From NCBI GenBank assembly GCA_037693485.1, contig CM075346.1:13483501-13547500 (forward strand): a stretch of DNA of 64,000 nt, read 5' to 3'. Each line of letters starts with the position of its first letter. The first letter of the stretch is position 1. Positions 55,092 through 64,000 of the stretch are shown here, piece after piece. Made by a program: the position numbers and the translations under genes. Under the pieces are notes generated by a model. The model worked only from the letters and a program-made list of their open reading frames with translations. It did no database searches and had not been told where the DNA came from. Source of the DNA: Kitagawia praeruptora (lineage: Eukaryota; Streptophyta; Magnoliopsida; Apiales; Apiaceae).

Positions 55092-57251
55092 TGTAATATC
55101 TGGGAATTTCGTACTATATAAATTATATTATTTGGAGTTAAAAATATTATTCTGTGCCTTAATTGATGAGTCATTCCATGATTATATGATTATGAATATA
55201 TGTTATGTGCATAATTGCTAGAGGTGTTGATATGAATTTATATTAAAGCTACATATCTTTTAAATATTAAAATATGATTTTTAATTCGCTTATACATTTT
55301 TTTAAAATTCTTGGAGTTAGTAAAATCATGAAATTTCTTGTTTTATTATCTTTATGTATTTAGAGACTTTTTAAAAATAAAAGTTTAATTTATTTTCGAA
55401 TTAAAATATTTTACAAGGATTTTTCTATTTATTATCCTTTTTAAAATATTAAAACTTGTAAAATCCAAATCTTTTTATAATCCAAATCCAAAGTATCTTG
55501 TAATTAGGATTTATTGTTACAATTCTTTTATTTAATTGAAAGTGTATCATTAAAATATATTTTAATTGTGTGAGGTGTGTGAGTGCTAGACAAAACCCAC
55601 CCACCCCCCTTCTCTTCTTTTTCACGCGAGCAAACCCCCCCCCCCCCCCCCCCGGTGTGTTCATCTCTCTCAAAAACCTCTCAAAATTCTCTCCATCTCC
55701 ACTGAACCTCAAGCTCAATCCAAGGTGATTTCTCCATTAAAACTCAAAGTCCTATATATAAAAATACTCCTCTTATCATCCCCTACAACCCCATGTCTTT
55801 GAATTTCAATTTTCTTCACTTTTCAAATTAGGGTTTTCGAAAATCAAGCATCAAAGGTAAGTTTTGTGGGTGTTTATGATTGGGTATACTCCTTGGTAGA
55901 GACCCACGAATTTTCGGGCTCTCCGGAGAACCCCAAACCTTCGGCCATGATCGAAAGTGAGCCAAGGGTTTGCATGCTATTGATTTGTTGATTTTATGTG
56001 ATTACCATGTTATATATGATTGCATGTAAGTTTTTATAACTTTTTAAGTTGATTTAGATGATGGATTTGAGTTTTCATAAGTTTACAAGGTGTGGGTATG
56101 TGTGTATTGTAAATTGATGTTTGTTAGTAAGTGTAAATTAAAAAGGGTTTGTGATTTTGATGATTATATGTTATGAAATTTGATGGATTAAGTTTGTAAT
56201 TTAATTTTTATGTGAATTTGCAAGTTAGTGATGATGGGTTGTGATAATTTTGATTTGTTGTTCAAAATATGGGTGTAAGCATGTGTGTAAGAAATTGTGA
56301 GGGTTTTGTGTGTGTGTTGGTGATGATGAGAGGGAGGCCGAGAGAGAGATTGAGAGGAAGAGAGAGAGGCCGAGAGGGAGAAGAGAAGAGAGGGAGAGGG
56401 AGAAGCCGAGAGAGAGAGGCCGAGAGGCCGAGAGAGAGAGGGAGAAAGAGAGAGCTGAGAGGAAGAGAGGAGAGATTGTGCTGAGGGTGTGATTTGTTAA
56501 GAGTTGATTACTTGAATCATTTATGTGTTACTTGTTTTAATTGTTTACATGATTATTTGTTATGTGAATTTGGATATTGGATTGTATAGTTAAGTAAGTC
56601 ATCTTGAGGATAGTAATTTGGTTATGAAATTGCTTGGTTCAGGTTTATAAGTTGATTAGCAATGGAGTGGTATGTATTGTAATTGCTTGGGGCCGGTTAG
56701 GGTTCGGAGCTCTGGCGTGGGCTGATCACCCAACTTTGCTCGTAGCGTCTTATCAGATATTCCAATTCCTACTCATTTTATTTTGACATTGATTCAGTTG
56801 ATACCTTTCATTTGCAGATTGATATATCTTGCTTTACATTTGATTATTTTGCCAGTCTTATATTGTTGGTTTATGCACTTGCTGAGCAATTGGCTCAATT
56901 ATTTTATTTTCTTAAACTTTCAATAAAACTCGAAGATGGTAAGGACTCTTGAGACTGCGCGTAAGAATTGTGGTGGATCCGGTATAGCCTATAGGAGGCA
57001 GTTCCAGGTAGAAGGGAGAGACGATCTTATGGATTCTATTTTGCTAGAACTTTGAACTCAGTCTGTAATAAATTCTGAACTTAGAATTATTTGGCTTGTA
57101 ATAATGAAATTGTTTTGAATTGGTAGTTTATATTGTTTCAAACTCTTACCTGTTGGCGATCTAGGCGTGGGATTGGTAATGTGTAATTAATTAATATGCA
57201 TGCTTTACCATTATCTAGTTAATTTTGATTAAGGGATTTGGGCCCGTCACA
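55092..57251 (+). repeat. Gypsy F 3' LTR, internally deleted
   Basis: 2,160 bp. Compared with the 5' LTR it lacks 48029-48992 (964 bp; junction at 56699/56700) and about 80 bp near 55479. Its poly-C run is C19 (55635-55653) against C12 in the 5' LTR. Followed by TSD TGGAG (57252-57256). Confidence 0.93.
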
Positions 57252-58256
57252 TGGAGAATGGTATTATAATTATTAAGAAGGTTTCCGGTAAAACCATAAC
57301 TAGAAATCCTTGAGATATTCCTACGAATGATCAATGAATTGAGCAATAAACGGACAAAGAATCAAGCAGAGGAAGCAAGATGCATGCACGTGCAAGTGAT
57401 AAATATCTAGTAACCAATCTAGTTACATGACTAACTAGAACCATTAGAGATCAACTAGTACTTAACAAATCAAATCACTTGGTTAGCCTTAAACCATCTA
57501 ATCTTCAACACTTGTCCTCATAAATACATCATCTAGTGCATCATCACTTTATTAAAGCTACTTTAACCAAGATATTATCCAAGGCCTTCACTTTATGCAA
57601 TTATTTTCCAAGAGCCAAGCAAAAGAACACAAACTCTCTCTCATTTTCTCTCCATTCTACTACTCTGGGCCCAAGCTAAAAAGGGGGGGTTCCCACCATC
57701 ATTTGATCTTGAAATTTTTAATGTGAGTACTTCATATCATAACCTAGATCCCCTAAAAATTTCAGCTTCAAATTCATCATTTTCCATTTTCAAATAAATC
57801 ATCAAAGATGATGATGAATAGTGTTTCCAAGAACTAATCTTTGTTTTTCTTGTTTTCATGGTTGATCCTAGCTAACTTAAGGCTATCCAAGAACCATACC
57901 AAGCTTTGTAAGGCTAGTACATACTATCAAGAAGGTATAACACTCTTGAAACCCTAGATCTCCTTTAAGTTTATGCTTGTTCTCGATGGATCTAAATAGT
58001 TATGGCGTTAGCATGATTATAAGCATGATTAGTTAAGTGATTTAGTGATTTTTGTAAAAATGATGCATATGGTAGTAAAGCATGATGTTCTTCGACTTGT
58101 TGAGATGCATATGAAGTGTATAAGTTGTAAGAATGCTCGGTGTGGCTTGGTTTGATTGTTGTGATTTTTAGAACGTTCGATTTATAGCCGTCATAATGTC
58201 GAAATTTTGTTAACCTTAAGAAACCGTGCATCACAGTAGCTTTAACTCACTGTTTA
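57252..58256 (+). repeat. Gypsy E 3' LTR, second part
   Basis: Resumes at TGGAGAATGG and matches 15166-15514 plus 17792-18442 of the 5' LTR, without solo LTR 2. It ends at GTTTA (58252-58256), the target of Copia D. The rest of this LTR lies beyond the window. Confidence 0.92.
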
Positions 58257-58836
58257 TGTTAGATATAATTGATGTGATTTAATATCAGTGTTTAAGTGTT
58301 ACAGGGAAACAGAGTTTAACTTGTTAATGAAAGCAGTCGTAGCAGAGTTTGAGTATTCGCTGACAGATGAAAGCGCAAACGCTGATAGAAGGAAGCGCAA
58401 ACACTGCTGGTTGGAAGCGCAACAGAGTTTGTTAAACTTTGTCTAGCGTAAGCGTCTGCAGGTCAACAGAGTTTGAATATTAATTCAAGATAAACATGGA
58501 AGCAATATCTTTGAAGATTGGATAGCTGTCAAAGAGATTGAGTTGATTTAGAAGACGTGGAGCAATCGTAATTGATATCAATTGTATAGCTTAATTTTAG
58601 GAGAATCAATTAACGATTGTACGTAGCTGTATATCTTATAAATACAGTTAGGTTAACCCTAGAAGGGTGATCATCGTGAATGAATATCATTCATTGTAAC
58701 CGAAGCAGCTCTCTGTGATATTTTACATCACTGAGAGAGGAATTATTAATTCCAAACAGTTTTTAAGTACTAAAACATGTGTTATTGTTATTCTCTCATA
58801 CAGTACTTGATTATATATTGTGTATTCGGCCTAACA
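58257..58836 (+). repeat. Copia D 5' LTR
   Basis: 580 bp. It contains a TATA-like CTTATAAATA at about 58634-58643, four CAGAGTTTG/CAGAGTTTA words and three GGAAGCGCAAAC-like words clustered in 58310-58480. It ends CGGCCTAACA before the PBS TGGTATCAGAGC (58839-58850), which matches initiator-Met tRNA. Confidence 0.88.
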
Positions 58837-58838
58837 AT

Positions 58839-58850
58839 TGGTATCAGAGC
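58839..58850 (+). other. Copia D primer-binding site
   Basis: TGGTATCAGAGC, two bases after the LTR end. Confidence 0.9.
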
Positions 58851-58898
58851 CAATCTGTTACTTTATTATAGTTTAAGATCCAAACACAATAGTAATCA

Positions 58899-60504
58899 AT
58901 GGGAGAGATTCCTCCTCCATCAGGCAATTCTGAGAAAGCTCCTATATACTACTGTTAGTAGGTATGAGACAATTAGGGTTCCTATACTTAGGCCAGCAGA
59001 GTATGCAATCTGGAAGGTGAAAATGACTATGTTTCTGGAGGCTACAGATCCAGAATATCTTGACAGAATTTACGAAGGTCCTCATAAACCTACAAAGTTA
59101 TCTGCTGCTGTTGCTGGTGAGGAATCAAAAGTGATTCCAAAGGAAAAGAAAGATCTAACTGCTGAGGATCTTTCATCCATTGCTAAGGATGCAAAAGTAA
59201 GGCATTTACTTTACAGTGCTTTAGACAATGTTATGTCTAACAAGGTGATTAATTGCACAACTGCAAAAGAAATTTGGGATGCACTTGAGGTTAGGTGTCA
59301 GGGAATTGCTGCTATTAAGAAGAATAGAAGGAACATACTCACACAGGAGTATGAGCATTTTGAGGCAAAGTCTGAAGAAACCATGACAGAAACATTTGAC
59401 AGATTCTGTAAACTGCTCAATGATCTATCATTGGTTAACAAAGAATATGATCTAGAAGACTCAAATCTCAAGTTTCTTCTATCCCTACCTGAAAAGTGGG
59501 ATGTGAAAACAACCACTATAAGAGATAACTATGATCTTGCTGATACTGAGATTGATGAAATCTATGGACTGCTCAAGACTCATGAATTGGAAATGGAGCA
59601 GAGAAACAGGAGATCAAGCAAGAAGTTGAAGTCTGTTGCTCTCAAGGTTGAAGAGAAACCATCAAGGAAGAAGGCAAAAGGAAAGGCCTTAGTCATTCAT
59701 TCTGAAAGTGAATCATCAAACTCTGATGATGATTCAAACACTTCTGATTTATCTGACTCTGAGGATGATGAAGAAGAAATGAGAAAAATGGCTATTTTAA
59801 TGGTAAAAACCTTCAAGAAGATGGGTTTCAAGAACTTCAAGAAGGGAAAAAGGTTTTCTAAAGATTCGAATGACAGAAAGAGTTTCAGAAACTCTGAGAG
59901 AAGAAATACCAAATCTGGGAAGAAAGACAAGTCTGAGATTCAATGCTACAAGTGTAAGGAGATGGGTCACTATGCTCCTGAGTGCAAGAAGGGTAAAACT
60001 GAAAAGGCACTCTATACAAAAGGCAGAGACTGGGCAGACACTTCAGACTCAGATGAGGAAGTTAACTATGCACTCATGGCTTCTACTCAAAATGAAGATT
60101 CTGAACTCAAGGTACCCCCAACTACCTATGCTTATAATACTGATGATATAACTGAATTGAGGATTTATCTTAAAGCATTACATATCAGTTATAGGGATCA
60201 GGCTTTAGAGAATGAAAGAATCAAGAATGAGTGTTCTCAACTTAAAGAGAGAAACAAACTTGTTGAAGAAAAACTTGAAAACATGCAAAAAATTCAGAAA
60301 GAAAGAGATGGTGCTGTTTTTATAGAACAGGAGTTGCTAGGTAAGTATAAGCAACTAGAATCTGAATTGGAGGATGCAAAGCACATTATTAAAACTTAGA
60401 CTGATTCTGGAAAAGACACTCATGAGGTTTTTCAAGCTGACACTGTTGGTTTAGGATACTGTGAGGAAGATGAGCTTAGATTTCTAAATCATGTGAAAGT
60501 TAGG
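58899..60504 (+). pseudogene. Copia D gag, frameshifted and truncated by Gypsy G
   Basis: The likely start is ATG 58899 (MGEIPPPSGNSEKAP); a one-base change near 58950 shifts it, and the rest is read in the frame of 58777-60399, whose own ATG lies uselessly inside the LTR. Gag core: RPAEYAIWKVKMTMFLEATD, EIWDALEVRCQG, LLSLPEKWDVKT. Then a Ser/Asp/Glu-rich acidic segment, one CCHC knuckle (CYKCKEMGHYAPEC, from about 59944), the SIRE-type DWADTSDSDEEVNYALMA block and a C-terminal coiled coil (QLKERNKLVEEKLENMQKI). TAG at 60397-60399; the same frame stays open to 60504, where Gypsy G cuts it. Domain order matches Copia B and C gag. Confidence 0.88.
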
Positions 60505-63500
60505 TGTAACGCCCGAAATCCGGGGTCAGGGATTTGGTCGTCACGCGGAAATCCTTAACATCAAATTACCTGTTTAACAACATTAAACCATCTGTAATCA
60601 TTAAAACTGAAATATAACTCTGCGACCCCAACCACCAAGCATCTTTTAGGTCATAGGGCTAGAAACAAGAACTAAAATCTTTACATCTTTATTACATCCA
60701 TTCTATTACATCGCACTATGTCTTAAAAATCTTATACTACTAGTATAGCTTCGTTGGGAAGTACACCAGCAACTAGTACTACTCAGTACAAAGTAATATA
60801 TATTACACATCAATATACTTACATATAACTTATTCCAGCTATAACTTTTCTGGATCATATCATCTTCATAAGGGCGTACTGCCTGCTTCTTCTGAGCCAT
60901 GCAGATAAGCCTCAATCATCTACCTTCCTCTGAAAGGTTAATATTTAAAACAAGCAAGTATGAGCGAAAGAATTGCCCAGCAAGTATTAATAGAGCACAA
61001 CAATATATATCAATATACACATGGAGTTTTCAAAATATAACGATACTTAATATCAATTTCGAAATATTTACAACAACGAAACCTCAGTAGGGGATATATG
61101 ACATTTCGAGTAACATCAGATAAATAAAGTAAGTTCATGTCAACAATAGTAATCCTCATACCTTATCCACATACCACACCTCATAGTATTGATAACCTCT
61201 TAGGGAGCTTTTCAAAATATGCAGTTCAATATGCTGCTAAGATAGTTATTACCACCCTTCATAAACCAAACCATTATAAAGTCCCCTTTTTAATACTCCT
61301 CAAGTTTGTAAGTATATACACATGAGTATATCATTATCATCAAAACACCTTACAGTTCAAGATTCTGTACAGGATATAAGTTCGTTACCACTTGATAAGT
61401 TAAACTCAGAAATAACTGATAGGAAGAGAGTCAAAGCTCTTGAAGCAAAACATTTGGGACTTAACATCCATAACCGATGAACCATCTTTCATCTTTTGAA
61501 TAATTGCAAAAGTGCACAAGTACGTGCCATTATTGTTAGAATAATCTTGCAGTTCTAGATACTGCATGAATTCATCATCTTTCAAAATTGAAAACAACAC
61601 TATCGGCTACTTGGCACTTAGGCCTAAGAAGCAGTGTTTGAGTATTTTTCCAAAGTGGAGGATGGGACTTAAAGAAAACATAAAAAACCTGACAAGGATT
61701 GACGATGATCAGTCGCCACATCCAAGTCCAATAATCCGCGGGTCTTCTCTACCGGTAGAAGGATAGAAACTACATCCGTAACTATCCCCGGGTGAAAACT
61801 ACATCCGTAATCACCCTCGATGAAAACTACATCCGTAATCATCCTTCGGCAACACCTGGGCCGGAATAATAATTGATGGACTGCCTGGCTCACGGCCGCT
61901 TACACATCCCGGGAATCGTTCGTCAACGATTCCCACACCTGCCAGAGTCCCCTTTTTCTTTTCTTGTCAAAATCATTTTGATAGAAAACTTGAGTAGTTG
62001 AAGTTCGACTTCAGTCGACCGATAATTTCTTGAAAAACGAGCAAGAGAGTAAAACCTGACCGGGGGTTTTCGAAAATGTTTTGAGTTCAAAAGAGTTCAA
62101 GTATAGATATACACTTGTACCGATATCAATCTCGACATAGGGTTTTGTGATCACACATGGAAAATGGTAAGCATAAAGCTTGTAACCACAACAGGGTAAC
62201 TCCATATATATATAAGTTCTTGAAAAGTAACTTACCTAGATAAATTCAGAATATAATAGTGTTTTATAACCTTCAAAACACTTAGAGTATTTAATAAATA
62301 TTTGACTACTATGTAACAAATAATAAATATTCAATAATCCCTTTTTTAAAAGAATACTCAAATTAATATTCATTTATTAAGTAATATTCAAATAATATTT
62401 ACTATTAATACCGGAATATTTAATAACCTCAAAACACCCAAATACAACCCTTGGAATATTTCTAATCAAAATCAAGACACAATCTCTCCAGCAGTCTCCA
62501 AACTTTAGCCACTTTATCAAATAACTACTACTGACTCTCGGTCAATAAGAAATAATTAATAAGCATGAAAATCCTTCTTCTCTTCCCTTTTTTTTTTGTT
62601 TCTTAATGAATATTATAATTAATATTCATCGAATTAAATAAGCATTCAAATAACATATATCGATATCAATCTAGCTGTTTTAAGCTGAAAGTAACCAATT
62701 TATAACCATTGGAATATCTTTAATCCGTATTGAAAATAAACTATCTCCGATAAATAATATACTAGATAGAATCACTCCATTAAATTGTTTTATTATTTCT
62801 CCGGGACAAAGTGATTTTAAGAAAGCGTTTTGAAAATGATATTCATCTAATTAAATAAATTTAATTAGGCGAATGAGGTTTATTTAATTAGTAAATGCTT
62901 TCAGGAGCATCTATTAATTAAATAAACACTGGTTTATTGGTGATGTTGCCTTTAGGTTAATTATTGCGAAATTCTTTTTAAAAGCTTTGCCCGGGTTTTC
63001 GAAAACATACAATACAAAATAGCCCCAACACGCGGCTAAGTTCTAAAACTCAATACATGCCCTACCCTCTGAGCCTTTCTTATTCCGATACATAACTATA
63101 TACCTCATAACATATAGTCCACTACCACATTACAAAAGTTTATAAATATACAACATATAAATCGAGATGTAGAGCCATAAGAATGTCACCGCCCATCGAC
63201 AGTATTATAAGTCATGGGTTTTGATTATTGCACGGGAAGAATTTAGTATCGCTAGCAAAGTCAAGAATAAAATGATTTGGAAGGAGGAGCACAAGATTAA
63301 AAACTCGCAATTAGGGATTGAAAACCTTTTTCCGCACATTTTATATAATTCAAAATAGGTATACTCTGAACGATAGAGCAGGTGTAAATAAACTTGCCTG
63401 GTACTCGAGATACGACAGGGCTCGCGACGATGTCGGTCAATCTAGACAAAGTCAAAGAAAACGTACGGTTAATCCCCTTATAAATCAACGCTTAAACACG

Positions 63501-64000
63501 CAAGCGAATCACAATCAAAGCACTTAGTGGCTTAATCTAGACTCATACTAAGTTCAAGTTATTCATAAAATACTTAAGTCGTAAGTTTGGTTCGAAAACG
63601 GTCCTCGAATTCAAGTTATACTTAACCATTTTCAACATTGGTTTCTAAGTCGTATCCTTAGTGGTTTTCACTTGCGCAACCTCGGCTAACACATATTTAT
63701 AAAATCGAAAAATAATCTTTTGGACTCGAATCTTTCTCACACATCTTGCTAACTGTCCTTAGAATTTTACCACCAAATTTCAAATTCTAATTTGACTATT
63801 AAGGGTCTCGAACTTAGCATCAAAGTAGTATATTTCTGCGATAAAGTCTTTCAAACCGGTTATACGAAAACTAGCATAATTCCTAAACCGTAAATCAAAA
63901 TGCTACGATTCTTTCGCCAAAATGATCTATGAATCAAGATCTACAAGGGTAGGTCATATAATTAACAAGGTCAGGAGCTTTATGTCTCGGGTATGCTCTG
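60505..64000 (-). mobile_element. Gypsy G LTR on the minus strand, running out of the window
   Basis: Read on the minus strand the LTR ends CGGATTTCGGGCGTTACA at 60505, similar to the Gypsy E LTR end, and continues more than 3.4 kb upstream without reaching its start. An AATATT-rich zone (62270-62960 on +) and several short blocks recall the Gypsy E LTR, so it is a related Tekay-like family. The flank TTAGG (60500-60504) may be its TSD. No PBS, gag or pol is in view, so it could be a solo LTR or an LTR of a full element. Small ORFs here, apart from the one annotated next, look random. Confidence 0.75.
60823..60900 (-). CDS. Candidate LTR-encoded first exon of Gypsy G
   Basis: On the minus strand ATG at 60900 opens MAQKKQAVRPYEDDMIQKSY and after 26 codons (78 nt) meets GTAAGT (60822-60817), a consensus plant donor in phase 0. 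It lies about 400 bp from the LTR end, as do the matching ORFs of Gypsy E and F, and shares their MA/basic start. The expected partner exon would lie to the left of 60505 in an intact element but is not present there, because the LTR abuts Copia D directly. Confidence 0.42.

Larger units (their letters stand above)
46318..57251 (+). mobile_element. Gypsy F, Tekay/Del-type chromovirus inside Gypsy E 3' LTR
   Basis: LTRs start TGTAATATYTGGGAATTTCG at 46318 and 55092 and end CGTCACA. The TSD TGGAG is present on both sides (46313-46317, 57252-57256). The 5' LTR is 3,227 bp and the 3' LTR 2,160 bp, the difference being mostly one 964-bp deletion. Internal order: PBS, coiled-coil accessory ORF, gag-protease-pol as one original frame, PPT. 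All coding parts are broken. Confidence 0.95.
14580..58256 (+). mobile_element. Gypsy E, Tekay/Del-type chromovirus, host of most nested insertions
   Basis: LTRs begin TGTAAGAACCC at 14580 and 45745. The left LTR ends GGGTGTTATA at 35440, just before a PBS. The left flank TCAAG (14575-14579) should be the TSD; the right copy lies outside the window. Without insertions the 5' LTR is about 4,524 bp and the internal region about 6.2 kb, which fits the long-LTR Tekay lineage. Nested within it are solo LTR 2, Copia C, CACTA-2, Gypsy F and Copia D. The 3' LTR is visible only as 45745-46317 and 57252-58256. Confidence 0.88.
58257..60504 (+). mobile_element. Copia D, SIRE-like Ty1/copia element, 5' part
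   Basis: A 580-bp LTR (TGTTAGATATAATTG to GGCCTAACA), PBS and gag are present; pol and the 3' LTR are separated off by Gypsy G at 60505. The left TSD should be GTTTA. LTR sequence differs entirely from Copia A and C, so this is a third family. Confidence 0.88.

Noticed and set aside
61669..61893. Repeats of ACTACATCCGTAA in the Gypsy G LTR as a possible CRISPR-like or regulatory array
   Set aside because: Only three or four short imperfect copies (about 61770-61845) without regular spacers; ordinary local duplication in an LTR.
60505..64000. Gypsy G LTR as the missing end of Gypsy E in inverted orientation
   Set aside because: Only patchy similarity to the Gypsy E LTR; too diverged to be the same element, and orientation is opposite.

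Overview
This window is a pile of nested LTR retrotransposons and CACTA DNA transposons, typical of intergenic heterochromatin in a large angiosperm (probably eudicot) genome. I see no intact host gene. The only host-derived coding sequence is exon fragments carried inside one CACTA element. All readable primer-binding sites (PBS) match the 3' end of initiator-Met tRNA, and integration left 5-bp (LTR elements) or 3-bp (CACTA) target duplications. The species cannot be named from this sequence.

Layout. 1-2862: 3' end of a SIRE-lineage Ty1/copia element (Copia A: RT/RNase H and 3' LTR). 2863-3974: end of a CACTA transposon (CACTA-1), into which Copia A probably inserted. 3975-14579: body of a second SIRE-type element (Copia B: gag, pol and a long third ORF), itself carrying a solo LTR at 7007-8324. 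At 14580 a Tekay/Del-type Ty3/gypsy chromovirus (Gypsy E) begins. Its 4.5-kb 5' LTR is split by a second solo LTR (15515-17786) and by a complete 14,055-bp SIRE-type element (Copia C, 20020-34074, same family as Copia B). Gypsy E's internal region runs 35441-45744 and is interrupted by a complete 4,078-bp CACTA element with captured gene fragments (CACTA-2, 37376-41453). Its 3' LTR starts at 45745 and is broken by another Tekay-type element (Gypsy F, 46318-57251) and by Copia D (58257-60504), a third SIRE-type family, which is in turn cut by the LTR of a further gypsy element on the minus strand (Gypsy G, 60505-64000).

State of the genes. Copia C is youngest by appearance (14 hand-counted differences between its two 1,119-bp LTRs) and its gag-pol frame is nearly continuous. 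Copia B, Gypsy E and Gypsy F carry many nonsense codons, frameshifts and deletions and are dead as autonomous elements.

Most interesting signals. (1) Three different gypsy LTRs (E, F, G) each contain a short basic ATG-initiated ORF near the LTR end, followed in phase 0 by a splice-donor-like GT. In E and F an ATG-poor ORF lies just past the PBS and starts exactly at an AG acceptor in the same phase, with predicted introns of 469 and 478 bp. This suggests an LTR-initiated, spliced accessory protein. (2) In Copia B/C a nonamer-like motif (TTGACAGYAA and its complement) is heavily repeated in LTRs, spacer, gag C-terminus and third ORF, whatever the coding context. Copia A, Copia D and solo LTR 2 each have their own repeated LTR motif. 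(3) Copia C has a third ORF of about 1,640 codons after pol, partly replaced in Copia B by a small gene-like module. (4) CACTA-2 carries exon fragments of a TT9/CLEC16A-like gene, a PP2C-like gene and at least one other gene.
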